A stretch of 44,491 nt of DNA from Clostridiaceae bacterium (GCA_009911305.1 QXXC01000030.1:1-44491); one strand, 5' to 3'. Shown: positions 24,898 to 34,434, counted from the first letter of the stretch. Program-made: numbers and translations. The notes: generated by a model not told the origin, from the letters alone.

Positions 24898-26690
24898 AGG
24901 GCTCCCCCTTCCTGAAATAAAATTCCATATCCTGCTTCATTTATGATGTCTTGTAATGAGAGGATCCGGCCTGCATCACAACCTCTGGAAACCAAATCCC
25001 TTTTTACTGCGGCAAAACTGTGTATGACGGTTACAATCACCGCATCCACAGCAGGCATCTCTTCAAAGATGTCGGACCGCACAACCGGAACGCCCGCCGC
25101 CATACTGCCCGCATACTGATCCATGGTATATACGACACGGACTCCCGCTGATTCCAAATCCCGATGCAGCTTTCTTCCAAAATCCCCCATCCCGTATATC
25201 GCCACATCGGTATACCGCCTCTGCCTCAGCCAGTTCACAATTCTGTCATTTCCTGTGTTATCCCACATCCGCAGCATCTGATACATATCGTAATAATAGC
25301 CTTCTTTAGAATGATTTACGGCGATGCCGTGAAATTTTTTCTCTAAAATAATGTCCAGATCATACTCGATATTTCTGACAGGATTCTCTGGTTTCTGATA
25401 CCGCTCCAACGGGATTTCCTGTTCATTGTCATCTTCATAAACCTCAAGCTCTGTCAGCCCGCACCTTGTTCCCTCACGTTCCAATATCTGAAACTCCAGA
25501 TGCCTTACGTTGTACTGCGTTTCAAATACCACCTCTGTTTTTCTCCCCTTATGGTCAATCGCATCGATCACAACCTCCTTGCCCGAATCAAAAACAAGCC
25601 GGGCCTTTACTATATTTTCCCGCGGCAGAAAATTTTCATATATGTGTACTTTAGATATCCGCACCGGACTTTCAAAATCCATAAACAGCGTGGGGCTGCC
25701 GTCATTTTCATCCGGAATCCATACGCAGTCCCGCAGTATTTCCACACTCTCATCCGCACTGCTCATCACATTCGGGCAGTCTATCATTTTAAAATCATTC
25801 ACATAATCCGCCCTTCCCGATGTGGCCGTCACTCTGGCCCTGTAAGAAATACTGTCGGTTCTCCTCTGCCAGTACACCATGTCTGCGTTGGCAAACGTTC
25901 CCACACGCCGGTCAAACTTCTGCGATTTATGCCGGCATGCCGCTTTATACAGGATATTGCTGCTGATATGCCTTGTCCTCGTCCTTTTGTCTGTCTTGAG
26001 CTGTATCCTGTCCTCCCACCGAAAAACCGGATTATCACACTCATACCGCGGATCCAAGCGCTCGCTGACGTATCCTGGCTGCGTTTCCAGCATGGGAGAA
26101 TAATAGTAATCCCATTTCGCACTGTTCATCCCGGCATAAGCAAATTTTTTTAACACAATCGGCCGGTACGTTTCATCCGAATGCAGTATCTCTCCCATTA
26201 CCTCCTCAAACAGCAGGGAGAGCGCGCGGTGATCCGCATGGGAGTCAAAATCCACACAGATAATCAGATCCGCGCCAATATCCATAATGAGCGATCGGAT
26301 ATCCTCTTTCGCATTTTGCCGGGTATATGGGCGGTGTGTCCCGGATTTTAACATGCAGTATTCCGGGTGATCCTCCAAACCGTATGTTTCCGTTCTCCCC
26401 GCATAGGAAACGGCCACATGATCCTCCGGCATATTGTACAGGTGCGTCCCGTTTTTCCAGTTGTTTCCGTATCCCAAAAATACAACATTATCCCTGCGGA
26501 TCCCTAATACGTCCAGCGCCTCCACTGCTTCCCTCATTCTGACCGCGCCCCGTCCCGCCGAGGAATCATCACCCGTAAAATAGGCAACCGTAATGTCGTA
26601 TTTTTTCTTTTTCAGGGTATAGATCAGCGCTCCTGCGAGCAGCAGCTCATCATCCGGATGAGGCGCCAGAACCAACATCTTTTTATTCAT
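24894..26690 (-). CDS. PIG-L (LmbE) deacetylase with extra C-terminal domains
   Basis: The 598-residue protein starts with a zinc-dependent N-deacetylase domain: LVLAPHPDDELLLAG (6-20) holds the PHPDDE metal motif, and DFDSHADHRALS near 148 gives the HxxH. A middle part (about 290-410) looks like a beta-sandwich carbohydrate-binding domain (SPVRISKVHIYENF, VRHLEFQILE). The last 110 residues are the recurrent Rossmann module (VAIYGMGDFGRKLHRDLESA, MDQYAG). It would remove an acetyl group from an amino sugar of the glycan. The 19-bp gap before it has only a weak ribosome site, suggesting coupling to the upstream methyltransferase. Confidence 0.85.
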   Translation of the reverse strand: MNKKMLVLAPHPDDELLLAGALIYTLKKKKYDITVAYFTGDDSSAGRGAVRMREAVEALDVLGIRRDNVVFLGYGNNWKNGTHLYNMPEDHVAVSYAGRTETYGLEDHPEYCMLKSGTHRPYTRQNAKEDIRSLIMDIGADLIICVDFDSHADHRALSLLFEEVMGEILHSDETYRPIVLKKFAYAGMNSAKWDYYYSPMLETQPGYVSERLDPRYECDNPVFRWEDRIQLKTDKRTRTRHISSNILYKAACRHKSQKFDRRVGTFANADMVYWQRRTDSISYRARVTATSGRADYVNDFKMIDCPNVMSSADESVEILRDCVWIPDENDGSPTLFMDFESPVRISKVHIYENFLPRENIVKARLVFDSGKEVVIDAIDHKGRKTEVVFETQYNVRHLEFQILEREGTRCGLTELEVYEDDNEQEIPLERYQKPENPVRNIEYDLDIILEKKFHGIAVNHSKEGYYYDMYQMLRMWDNTGNDRIVNWLRQRRYTDVAIYGMGDFGRKLHRDLESAGVRVVYTMDQYAGSMAAGVPVVRSDIFEEMPAVDAVIVTVIHSFAAVKRDLVSRGCDAGRILSLQDIINEAGYGILFQEGGAL

Positions 26691-26709
26691 ATCAAATGAC
26701 CACTCTTCT

Positions 26710-27525
26710 TCAGGATGGAGACCGCTTTGTATAAATACACAGCTCTTCCCCGCGCCTTAAGGAATATTTCCTGATCTCCTCCGGATCAAGCCCGTCCACA
26801 CTATATTTCACGACCGCATCTCCCCAGACGCTGCCTAACCGTTCTCTGTAATCCCGCCCATATCTGCGCGCATACTGCGCGTTTCCATAATGCTCTTCTC
26901 TCTTTTCTGGAGTATCATATGCCTCGTCTTCCAGTGTCTTTTCCAGATCCGGATTTACATTGTCGCAGAAAATGGCGCTTCCGTTTTGGCTCAGCACTCT
27001 TTTGATTTCCTCCAGCGCCTTTGTTTCGTCTTCCACATTCTGCAGGACATGGAAGCAGATAATCAAATCAAACGATTCCTTCGGGTACGGGATATCCGTG
27101 ATATCCACTGCCTTTACAATCGGATACGGGTAGTCCGGGTTAAAATCCACCGGGTAGTATTCGATATCCTCCCAGTTCTGGAAGCGCTGATAAAATCCCA
27201 GCTCCGGGGCGATATGCAGAAGCCGGATTTTCTCCCCGGCGCGGGTTTTATGCCCCGTTAAATCCTCCCAGTAAAGCTCCAGATATCTTGCCAGAAGCCT
27301 CTCCCTCTCTGCTCCCAGACATACCGGGCACTGCGCATGATAACGCATTTTTGGCTTCCCGTATGGAATATAGCAGCGGATCTCGCTGCTACAAACCGGG
27401 CATACCTTCTTTTGCGGTATCACCTCGTCATATATATCGCATATCATGGACTTTAAAATTTCATACCGCTTTTCCATCAGGTAATTTTGCCGTTCCAGCC
27501 TCTCGATTATCTCGTTTGTTTCCAT
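26710..27525 (-). CDS. SAM-dependent methyltransferase with N-terminal zinc-ribbon-like cysteines
   Basis: The 271-residue protein has CPVCSS (about 42-47) and a second CPVCLG (about 67-72), a four-cysteine zinc-binding pattern. This is followed by a class I methyltransferase: LLHIAPELGFYQRFQ, YYPVDFNPDYPYPIVKAVDI, FDLIICFHVLQNVEDE and LSQNGSAIFCDN. The substrate is unknown, presumably a sugar in this island. AGGAGGGG precedes the ATG at 27525, and the gene starts 13 bp after a glycosyltransferase. Confidence 0.87.
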   Translation of the reverse strand: METNEIIERLERQNYLMEKRYEILKSMICDIYDEVIPQKKVCPVCSSEIRCYIPYGKPKMRYHAQCPVCLGAERERLLARYLELYWEDLTGHKTRAGEKIRLLHIAPELGFYQRFQNWEDIEYYPVDFNPDYPYPIVKAVDITDIPYPKESFDLIICFHVLQNVEDETKALEEIKRVLSQNGSAIFCDNVNPDLEKTLEDEAYDTPEKREEHYGNAQYARRYGRDYRERLGSVWGDAVVKYSVDGLDPEEIRKYSLRRGEELCIYTKRSPS

Positions 27526-27538
27526 CTTTCCGCCCCTC

Positions 27539-28780
27539 CTACTCTACCACAAATATATTTTGGAACCCCGTTGTCTCCAGTTTTTCTTTCACGGCCGCCT
27601 GGTTTCTTTTACTGACAGCAATCAAAACAATGGAATCCTCCCTTTTGTCCCTCAGCTCATCAATATTGTGGATTTTTCTGCCTGCAACATCTGTTTCATG
27701 CCGGTTGTCGCTCACTGCAAATAGGTAATTACAGATTCCATGTTTTTCCAGTACGTACCTTACCTCCTGCGCAATATCTTTGGCTCCGTAAATAATCACA
27801 TTTTTATAACTGCGTATTGTATCAATTACCTCATCTGTCTGCTTCGTCCAATAGGCGCCGCGCTCTTTAAAGCGCTGTTCATATACGAATTTTGCAAGCT
27901 TATGCTTTGGCAGCAGCCGCAATGAGGCGTCCTTATCCGCCACATCGCCATATGCTTTTAATAGCCCCTTCCAGTTTACGGCAAAGTATGTTTCCAACGC
28001 GCTCTCTATATCATCCTTAAACGAAGATTGATTCCATAAACTGATCTCATGAATATACTGCGTCAGCATGCTTTCAAATTTTATAAGCGTTTTGGGGGAG
28101 GTAACAATTGAATTTTCCCGGAACCTTCTCATGTATAATGCATCCGGTATACACATCACTCTGCGGGCATTTAAGTAGAACTGAAAATTATTGTCCGCCG
28201 ATGCATATAAACCATCCACTAAATACATGTTGTCTGAATCAAAAAAATCCTTATTCAAAAATATGCAGCACAGATTCCCCAGAAAATCCCCGTTTCGGAT
28301 ACATGCAGCAAAAAGCTCCATCCCGCTCATTACACCGCGGTACGCGCCAATCCTTATATAAAGATTCAGGGAATGGCAGACCTTTTGTTTGATTTCTTCC
28401 GTATCGGCAAACGCGCTTGCGGAAAAGGTCAGAAAATCCAGCTCATTCTCTGCCGCACATGTATACATCCGCTCCAGAGCGCCGTCCACAATCCAGTCAT
28501 CACCGTCTATCTGATAGACATACTCACCCTTTGCTTCTCTGTATCCAATATTCCTGGCCGTTGAAGGCCCGATGCTTTCCGGCTGCGCAATGACCCTTAC
28601 CCGGTTATCTCTTTCTGCGTACTGATATAAAATTTCCAGCGAATGATCGGTTGAAGCATCATCGATGCAGATCACTTCAATGTCCCTGAGGCTCTGCTTT
28701 AATACGCTGTCCAGACAATCGCGTATATACGGTTCAATATTAAACACAGTTATGATTACTGATACTTTCGGCCTGCCCAT
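27539..28780 (-). CDS. Family 2 glycosyltransferase with C-terminal Rossmann module
   Basis: The 413-residue protein begins with a GT-A domain: VSVIITVFNIEPYIRD (5-20), IDDASTD, and the metal motif QIDGDDW near 91. Its last 90 residues (VIIYGAKDIAQEVRYVLEKH and AVSDNRHETDVAG) repeat the nucleotide-binding-like module found in neighbouring enzymes. Donor and acceptor cannot be told. GAGGA lies upstream of the ATG at 28780, and the gene follows the 28797 methyltransferase by 16 bp. Confidence 0.9.
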   Translation of the reverse strand: MGRPKVSVIITVFNIEPYIRDCLDSVLKQSLRDIEVICIDDASTDHSLEILYQYAERDNRVRVIAQPESIGPSTARNIGYREAKGEYVYQIDGDDWIVDGALERMYTCAAENELDFLTFSASAFADTEEIKQKVCHSLNLYIRIGAYRGVMSGMELFAACIRNGDFLGNLCCIFLNKDFFDSDNMYLVDGLYASADNNFQFYLNARRVMCIPDALYMRRFRENSIVTSPKTLIKFESMLTQYIHEISLWNQSSFKDDIESALETYFAVNWKGLLKAYGDVADKDASLRLLPKHKLAKFVYEQRFKERGAYWTKQTDEVIDTIRSYKNVIIYGAKDIAQEVRYVLEKHGICNYLFAVSDNRHETDVAGRKIHNIDELRDKREDSIVLIAVSKRNQAAVKEKLETTGFQNIFVVE

Positions 28781-28796
28781 ATCTTATCCTCTTTCT

Positions 28797-29510
28797 TTAC
28801 TGCATATTTTTTTGTATCGTTACATGCGCCCTGCAGCCATATTCCATATCGCCTGCCGCCGCATCTGACGCACGAATAATTTTACATTCACAAATGGTCC
28901 CTTTATCTCCTATAAAATCGTTTATGCCCTTTACAGTAAAGTAGGATTTTACCGTGCCCTTATCAAATCCAGACAAAACCGGCTCCTCAAAATCACCTTT
29001 TGCGTCGTCCATATAAAAGTCCAGGTACATCAGCCCTTTCTTTTTAAGCACGCGGAACGCCTCGTTCAGCCCTTTTTCCGCCGTTTCGCGCGGCATACAG
29101 TCCAGTACGCTGTGCGACACACAGATATTAAAAAATTCATCATCATAAGGCAGCTCTGTGACGCTCGCGACCGTCATTCGGTCCGCCACATCCTGTTTGC
29201 CGAGCGAGCGCATCCATCTCTTTCCCTCTTCAATCGCCCTGTCCGATAAATCCATTCCATATGGATTTAATCCAAATTCATCTAGCAGCTTCATATGCCT
29301 GCCAATCCCGCATCCAATATCCAGACTCGCAAATTCCTTCCATTCAGACGCTGACAGAGGCATAATATCAGAAAAATCCGAGATTCCTGTTCTTTTCCGA
29401 ACATATTTATTTATAAAGCGTATGATTTCTTCATGCGGGTAAAACAGAATATTTCCCCTTCTCTCATACGCCTCATTCCATTTATCCTGTCTCATCGTTT
29501 CAAAGCTCAT
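28797..29510 (-). CDS. Class I SAM-dependent methyltransferase
   Basis: The 237-residue protein shows the SAM loop SLDIGCGIGRHMKLLDEFG near residue 65, PYGMDLSDRAIEEG for the ribose-binding acid, and FFNICVSHSVLDCMPRE, then EAFRVLKKKGLMYLDFY, the UbiE/Methyltransf_11 pattern. The start at 29510 follows AGGAGAG closely. An in-frame extension to 29636 overlaps the preceding GNAT gene and has no homology. Sugar methylation is the likely role. Confidence 0.87.
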   Translation of the reverse strand: MSFETMRQDKWNEAYERRGNILFYPHEEIIRFINKYVRKRTGISDFSDIMPLSASEWKEFASLDIGCGIGRHMKLLDEFGLNPYGMDLSDRAIEEGKRWMRSLGKQDVADRMTVASVTELPYDDEFFNICVSHSVLDCMPRETAEKGLNEAFRVLKKKGLMYLDFYMDDAKGDFEEPVLSGFDKGTVKSYFTVKGINDFIGDKGTICECKIIRASDAAAGDMEYGCRAHVTIQKNMQ

Positions 29511-29577
29511 ATTCTCTCCTGCCCTTTCTGCTTCATAATCGGTTTCATGCCCGGCTGTCTGTTCCTCCTGATATCTC

Positions 29578-30588
29578 CTATATAATATTAGGCCGATCCT
29601 GATCCCCGTCTCCTTTGAACATCCTGAATGTTCCATGTATATTGGAGGAGATGTGAATCTCTATATTCCTCTGTTCAAACGGTTCAAAGTAATTCGGGAT
29701 GATGTTGGCGTCATCTTCTTTTCTTAGAATGAAGCCTGCGTCAGTCAGATGATCCGGATTTAATCCATATTCATAAAAGTCAACATATTCATAATCATGC
29801 GCCGCCATAAAGGATTGCCATGCGTCAAATGTCCCTGCCAATGATGCTTCATTGCCAAGGAAATCAACAATGCGAAAGGCCTTTTTCCCATTTGCACACG
29901 CATCTCTTCCTATTACTGCCGCATCGATATGATTTCCGTTATCAATCCCCATTACCCTGTAGCAGTATTTAATATGGCGGTAATATCTGTGTTCAATATA
30001 ATCATTATCTTTATATGGGAAGAGCTCTTTATACTGTGACACATCAAACTGTTCCCTGAATTGCTCCATGCACTTAAGCTCCACCAGTTTATATGTACGA
30101 TCCGTTCGTTTCACCGCGATGTTTCGTTCCTTCACAACCGCTATCGAAAATGTTTTAACCTCCGGATTCAGCCGATAGTAGTGATTCAGCCTGCCATTCA
30201 TATGTCCGATCAGCTTCCTGTGCCTCTTTGTCTTCGGATTTGCCCCGCAGTCCGCCAGCATTCTGCATCCCGTCTGCTCCTGAACATATTTTAAAAGCTC
30301 CATACCCAGCAAAAAATGCGGATTTGGAATCACCTTCCAGATTCCCACCCCCATGTCTCTCGGATTTTCAGCCGAATAGGGGATATATCCGCACACGCCG
30401 TATATGGCTTTCGTTTTGCTGTCCTCTGCGATAACAAATGTAAACTCCCCGTTCCATGCATGTTCATAACACATCAGCGCTTTATGATTGGCCATGATAT
30501 GGTTTTCTCCCCAGTGTTTTTTCAAAAACAACATGACCCTGTCTGTATCATTCATATTGGCCTGTCGGATTATCACATCATCCTGCAT
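29578..30588 (-). CDS. GNAT-fold acyltransferase-like protein
   Basis: The 336-residue protein opens VIIRQANMNDTDRVMLFLKK and has FVIAEDSKTKAIYGVCGYIP, the usual start of a GNAT acetyltransferase domain, followed by a second, unfamiliar half. It overlaps the carrier-protein gene by 11 bp, with GGAGG before the ATG at 30588. Together with the carrier protein and the adenylation enzyme it suggests that an activated acyl or aminoacyl group is moved from carrier to a sugar amine. That role is inferred from context; the acetyl-CoA P-loop (Q/RxxGxG/A) is not clear, which suits a carrier-bound donor. Confidence 0.7.
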   Translation of the reverse strand: MQDDVIIRQANMNDTDRVMLFLKKHWGENHIMANHKALMCYEHAWNGEFTFVIAEDSKTKAIYGVCGYIPYSAENPRDMGVGIWKVIPNPHFLLGMELLKYVQEQTGCRMLADCGANPKTKRHRKLIGHMNGRLNHYYRLNPEVKTFSIAVVKERNIAVKRTDRTYKLVELKCMEQFREQFDVSQYKELFPYKDNDYIEHRYYRHIKYCYRVMGIDNGNHIDAAVIGRDACANGKKAFRIVDFLGNEASLAGTFDAWQSFMAAHDYEYVDFYEYGLNPDHLTDAGFILRKEDDANIIPNYFEPFEQRNIEIHISSNIHGTFRMFKGDGDQDRPNII

Positions 30589-30820
30589 TCTGTTCCTCCG
30601 CTAATTTTTTCGCGAAACGAACGATGGCATCCTTATTCGCGAAATTTTCAAGAACCACCAGCTCCGGATTGATTTCTATGCCAAGCTTTTCCCCCAGCTC
30701 CGCTACCAGATCAATGACCTGAAAGGAATCTAGGATGCCGTCCCTGTACAGGTTGTCCCCTTTGTAGCTCAAGATTTCCGAATTCATATCTTTCAGGATT
30801 TTTATAATCGTTTCTTCCAT
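30578..30820 (-). CDS. Acyl (aminoacyl) carrier protein
   Basis: The 80-residue acidic helical protein has the phosphopantetheine site in DGILDSFQVIDLV (serine about 32), in the LDSF form used by D-alanyl carrier proteins such as DltC and by stand-alone carriers for modified sugars. GGAGG lies 8 nt before the ATG. It sits between the adenylation enzyme and the GNAT-like gene, matching a three-step activate-load-transfer cassette. Confidence 0.92.
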   Translation of the reverse strand: MEETIIKILKDMNSEILSYKGDNLYRDGILDSFQVIDLVAELGEKLGIEINPELVVLENFANKDAIVRFAKKLAEEQNAG

Positions 30821-30852
30821 TTATATATCCTCCATCGAATTTCCCGGTGCGT

Positions 30853-32361
30853 TTACAAGTATTCTTTTAGCTTTACCCTGTCTATTTTTCCATTGGCATT
30901 CAGCGGCATATCTTTCATATAAATTACTTTTCCCGGCAGCATATAGTCCGGAATCATGGTCTCAAGCTGCTGGCGCAGTTCCTCTTTCGGCATATCCCGA
31001 TCCAAAATCAGGCAAATTCTTGCATGTTTTTCATCGTACAGGCAGCAGCATCTGGTTACACCCGGAAGAGACGATACGGCGGTTTCGATCTCGCCAAGCT
31101 CGATCCGGTGTCCAAGATGCTTGATTTGAAAATCCTTTCGGGATACGTATACCAGCTCTCCATATTCATTATATTTCACCAGATCGCCTGTCCGGTAAAT
31201 TTTCTCTTCATATACATGGTTCAGCGGATTCTGGACAAACATCTCCTTTGTTTTTTCCGGGTTATTATAATATCCGGCCGATATCCCGGTTCCTCTCACG
31301 CAAAGCTCTCCCATCCTGCCCGGCCCGTTTACCAGATGATCCGCCTCATCCAAAACCATAATATCCGTGTTTTTCATGGCAAACCCGATCGGAAGCGGCT
31401 CATCGTCTGAAAAATCCCGGTCAATGATATAATATGTACAGGCATATATCGCCTCTGTCGGTCCATACAGATTGGCATATAATGCATCCGGCAGGTAGTG
31501 CCTCCAGATATTCAGCTGTTTATTAGGCATGACCTCCCCGCAGAAAAGCACCCGTTTCAATACGGATGAAAGATCAACGTTTTTGAATGCCTTTAATCTG
31601 GAAACCACGATTAGGGCAGATGGCACCCAGATAATGGTATTAATCTGATTCTGTTTTAAATATTTGAGCAGACGCACCGGCTGCGCAAAGAACTCCTGGG
31701 GGATCAGATACAGCGCAGCGCCTGACGCCATGCTTAAATAAATATCCGGCACGGAAGCATCAAAATAGAATGGCGCCTGGTTTCCAAAACGATCGTCCGG
31801 GCTTATGTGAAAGGTATCCATAAACCAGTCGATACAGTCCGCCACGCCTCTGTGCGTGATGCTGACTCCCTTAGGCGTCCCTGTTGAGCCGGAAGTAAAC
31901 AGTACATACAGCAAATCCGTGTCTATGATCTTCTGTTTTCTCTTCTGGACCTCCTCGTCTGACGCCAGGGGAGCCGCCTCCTCATACAGGATATAATTGC
32001 ATTTATAATTAAATTTCTCAAATTCCCGCCTTAACTCCTTTGAGGTAATCACCGCCCGGGGCCGCAGTACCTCCAGGATCTTCTCCACACGCTGTTTCGG
32101 CATCCCGATATCAATAGGGGAATAAAAATCGCCGGCGCAGGCAATCCCCATAAAGGCTGCCAGCGCCTTAACACTCTTTTCAAGATAAACGACGATCGGT
32201 TCCCTGTTTCCCAATCCGCTGTCAATGATTGCTTTTGCGAGCCCCACTGCCTTATCATGGTACTGCCGATATGTCATCTCTTCCCATTCGTCACAAATGG
32301 CAATTCTATCGCCGAACCTTTGGCTGCTTTGCTCGAGCCAATCTAAAACATTTGCCTGCAT
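30853..32361 (-). CDS. AMP-forming (amino)acyl adenylation enzyme, DltA-like
   Basis: The 502-residue stand-alone adenylation domain carries the core motifs: LFTSGSTGTPKGVS (P-loop, about 155-168), FYFDASV, NLYGPTEA, GELCVRGTGISAGY, YRTGDLVKYNEYGEL and the C-terminal lysine in NANGKIDR. It would activate a carboxylic or amino acid with ATP and load it on the adjacent carrier protein, as DltA does with D-alanine on DltC. No DltB/DltD membrane proteins are present, so lipoteichoic acid is not the target here. The substrate cannot be read by eye. Confidence 0.9.
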   Translation of the reverse strand: MQANVLDWLEQSSQRFGDRIAICDEWEEMTYRQYHDKAVGLAKAIIDSGLGNREPIVVYLEKSVKALAAFMGIACAGDFYSPIDIGMPKQRVEKILEVLRPRAVITSKELRREFEKFNYKCNYILYEEAAPLASDEEVQKRKQKIIDTDLLYVLFTSGSTGTPKGVSITHRGVADCIDWFMDTFHISPDDRFGNQAPFYFDASVPDIYLSMASGAALYLIPQEFFAQPVRLLKYLKQNQINTIIWVPSALIVVSRLKAFKNVDLSSVLKRVLFCGEVMPNKQLNIWRHYLPDALYANLYGPTEAIYACTYYIIDRDFSDDEPLPIGFAMKNTDIMVLDEADHLVNGPGRMGELCVRGTGISAGYYNNPEKTKEMFVQNPLNHVYEEKIYRTGDLVKYNEYGELVYVSRKDFQIKHLGHRIELGEIETAVSSLPGVTRCCCLYDEKHARICLILDRDMPKEELRQQLETMIPDYMLPGKVIYMKDMPLNANGKIDRVKLKEYL

Positions 32362-32385
32362 ATCCTGTCTCTCCTGTGCCCTTTT

Positions 32386-33360
32386 CTACATTCCTTTATA
32401 ATTCGTGCTCTTTGGCGGGAAATCATTGCAGTCAAGCCTTGGCAGCTTAAACGGATCGTCCCGGTCCAAAACAGCGGTTCTTACCTCTGTGGTAAATCCC
32501 AGGCAGCATCCCCTGTTTTTAATATACGCAATGACCTGATCATTATAGTTCCCGTATGGATAATTCATAACCCACGCGTTTCTGTCAATCCATTCATCCA
32601 TCACTGCCAGCTCCTGATCAATATCCGCCTCCATCTTTGCCTCTGGCAGATTTCCCAGCCAGTAATGGTCATATCCATGAATTCCTATATGCATGCCATG
32701 ACGCTTCATCGCCCGTATCTGCTCCTCTGTCATATATAGTTCATATGCCAGCAGCTCCTCAGGCACTCCCACATACATTTTAAACAGATCACTGCTGATA
32801 CGATTCCGCAGTTTTTCCGGCAATACCATCTGCAGGATATATTTTATAAACAGGACGTCTGCCGTATCAAACCGCCCGGCCCTGACGCCATACTGCGCCC
32901 ACAGCTCCTTATTATCCGGAAAATCAAACTCATTCCCCCTATAATAGTCCATACGCTCAAACAGAGCAGACAGCAGCTTTTGAGGGGCCGCGCTCGCCAG
33001 AATATAATGAATTTTGTTGACATCTAATAACCTGTGTTCTGTAAATGTCTTACCCGGAATAAAAAAGGCGCCCTGTACATTATTCTCCTCTAAAACCGGC
33101 ATGGCATACGTATAATGATCGATATAGCCATCGTCAAATGTCAGTATGAGGGCGTCTTCAGGAAGATCATACTTCCCCCTGGCTGCCAGAATCACTTCCT
33201 CCATTGTCACAATCCGGAACATCTGCTTCAGAAATCCAATCTGCTCCCGAAACAATGGAAGGTCAAGCCCTTTTATGCCCGGATAACGGCTGTGCGCCAA
33301 ATCCCTGATATAATGATACATTACAACATGGAGCTTCTTTGCTTCCGGTGAATTTTTCAT
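32386..33360 (-). CDS. Polysaccharide deacetylase (NodB family)
   Basis: The 324-residue protein has the carbohydrate esterase 4 signature: LILTFDDGYIDHY with the metal aspartates near 76, the zinc-binding GIHGYDHYWLG near 228, and VMNYPYGNYND. An N-terminal MYHYIRD is typical for this group. No signal peptide is seen, so unlike most peptidoglycan or capsule deacetylases it should act inside the cell, on a glycan precursor. The upstream gene ends 14 bp away and the ribosome site is weak (AAAGAG). Confidence 0.9.
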   Translation of the reverse strand: MKNSPEAKKLHVVMYHYIRDLAHSRYPGIKGLDLPLFREQIGFLKQMFRIVTMEEVILAARGKYDLPEDALILTFDDGYIDHYTYAMPVLEENNVQGAFFIPGKTFTEHRLLDVNKIHYILASAAPQKLLSALFERMDYYRGNEFDFPDNKELWAQYGVRAGRFDTADVLFIKYILQMVLPEKLRNRISSDLFKMYVGVPEELLAYELYMTEEQIRAMKRHGMHIGIHGYDHYWLGNLPEAKMEADIDQELAVMDEWIDRNAWVMNYPYGNYNDQVIAYIKNRGCCLGFTTEVRTAVLDRDDPFKLPRLDCNDFPPKSTNYKGM

Positions 33361-33374
33361 CGCAATTTCTCTTT

Positions 33375-34433
33375 CTAATCATGTTTTCGCATATTCATTC
33401 TCTCTCTGATCTCCTGACCCTTGTTCCAGCATTTACAGTCGTAAAGCACTGCCAGATCCGGATTCAGCGGCTGAATCGGCTCATTGCAGCCATTCATGCA
33501 GTTAAAGCATCTCGTTCCCCTTAAATCATGCTCCAGATGGCGTTTTCGCAGGCCGCGTGCATATGCGTTATTCCATGCTTCCTTCAGGCTTTCTTTATTC
33601 AAATCCGCTACCGCCAGATAGTTCTGCAAATCATCACAGCACATGGAAAGAAATCCCTCATACGTGACATGCAGTTTATTAAATACCATCGGGCATATGC
33701 CGCTTTTAAACGGTTCAGCCGCCTCCCGGCCTACCGATAAATATGTATCAAGCTCGTCCGACATATCCCCTGACGCCCTGCAGTCTAAAAATACGATATC
33801 ATCCACATACCTTTGGTACTTCCTCTTAAAATCCTCTTCATCAGAAACGGTATAGCGTGTCGCGATATAAGAGATATACAGAGCAATCTTCCTCTCCTGC
33901 TTCCTGCGCAGGGCGTCAAAACAAATTAAATGTTCCGTTACTTTGTGAAATTCATCTTTTCCGTGTATAAAAAAATAATCTTCCGGATTAGCAGCATTGA
34001 TTGAAAATTTCACACTGTCAATTCCGGCTTCCAGCAGCGATTTTGAGCGTTCCTCTGACAACAGCGCGCCATTTGTCGTAATATATGTATATTCATAGCC
34101 CAGAGATTTCGCATATCGGATGTATTCTTCCAGATTCCTGTCCAGCAGCGGTTCGCCCATACCGTAAAATCCGACTTCCCGCGTTCCTAAATCATACGCT
34201 TCTTTGATTATTTTTTTTGCAAACTCCTTATCTATCATGCCTCTTTTTTTTGTGCCTTTTGAATTCGCGCACATCAGGCAGGCATGATTGCACCGATTGG
34301 TTGGTTCCAACAACAGATTGGAAGGAAATTTACACTCTGCATCCCAGTTGTGAACCCGACGGTTCTCATCCATGCGTTTTCTGATATTGCTTTGATTGCC
34401 CTGTCCTTCTATGCTTGTCGTCTCTTTTAACAT
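33375..34433 (-). CDS. Radical SAM/SPASM-domain enzyme
   Basis: The 352-residue protein has the radical SAM cluster motif CNHACLMC (about 46-53), GFYGMGEPLLD as the GGE-like SAM contact, and TTNGALLS. Its C-terminal SPASM-type cysteines (CPMVFNKLH, MCCDD, CFNCMNGC) would hold further iron-sulfur clusters. Such proteins modify sugars or peptides, for instance by dehydrogenation or epimerisation. The exact reaction is unknown. ATG at 34433 comes one base after the TAA of the Maf-like gene (TAACATG), so it is coupled to it. Confidence 0.88.
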   Translation of the reverse strand: MLKETTSIEGQGNQSNIRKRMDENRRVHNWDAECKFPSNLLLEPTNRCNHACLMCANSKGTKKRGMIDKEFAKKIIKEAYDLGTREVGFYGMGEPLLDRNLEEYIRYAKSLGYEYTYITTNGALLSEERSKSLLEAGIDSVKFSINAANPEDYFFIHGKDEFHKVTEHLICFDALRRKQERKIALYISYIATRYTVSDEEDFKRKYQRYVDDIVFLDCRASGDMSDELDTYLSVGREAAEPFKSGICPMVFNKLHVTYEGFLSMCCDDLQNYLAVADLNKESLKEAWNNAYARGLRKRHLEHDLRGTRCFNCMNGCNEPIQPLNPDLAVLYDCKCWNKGQEIRERMNMRKHD

Positions 34434-34434
34434 G

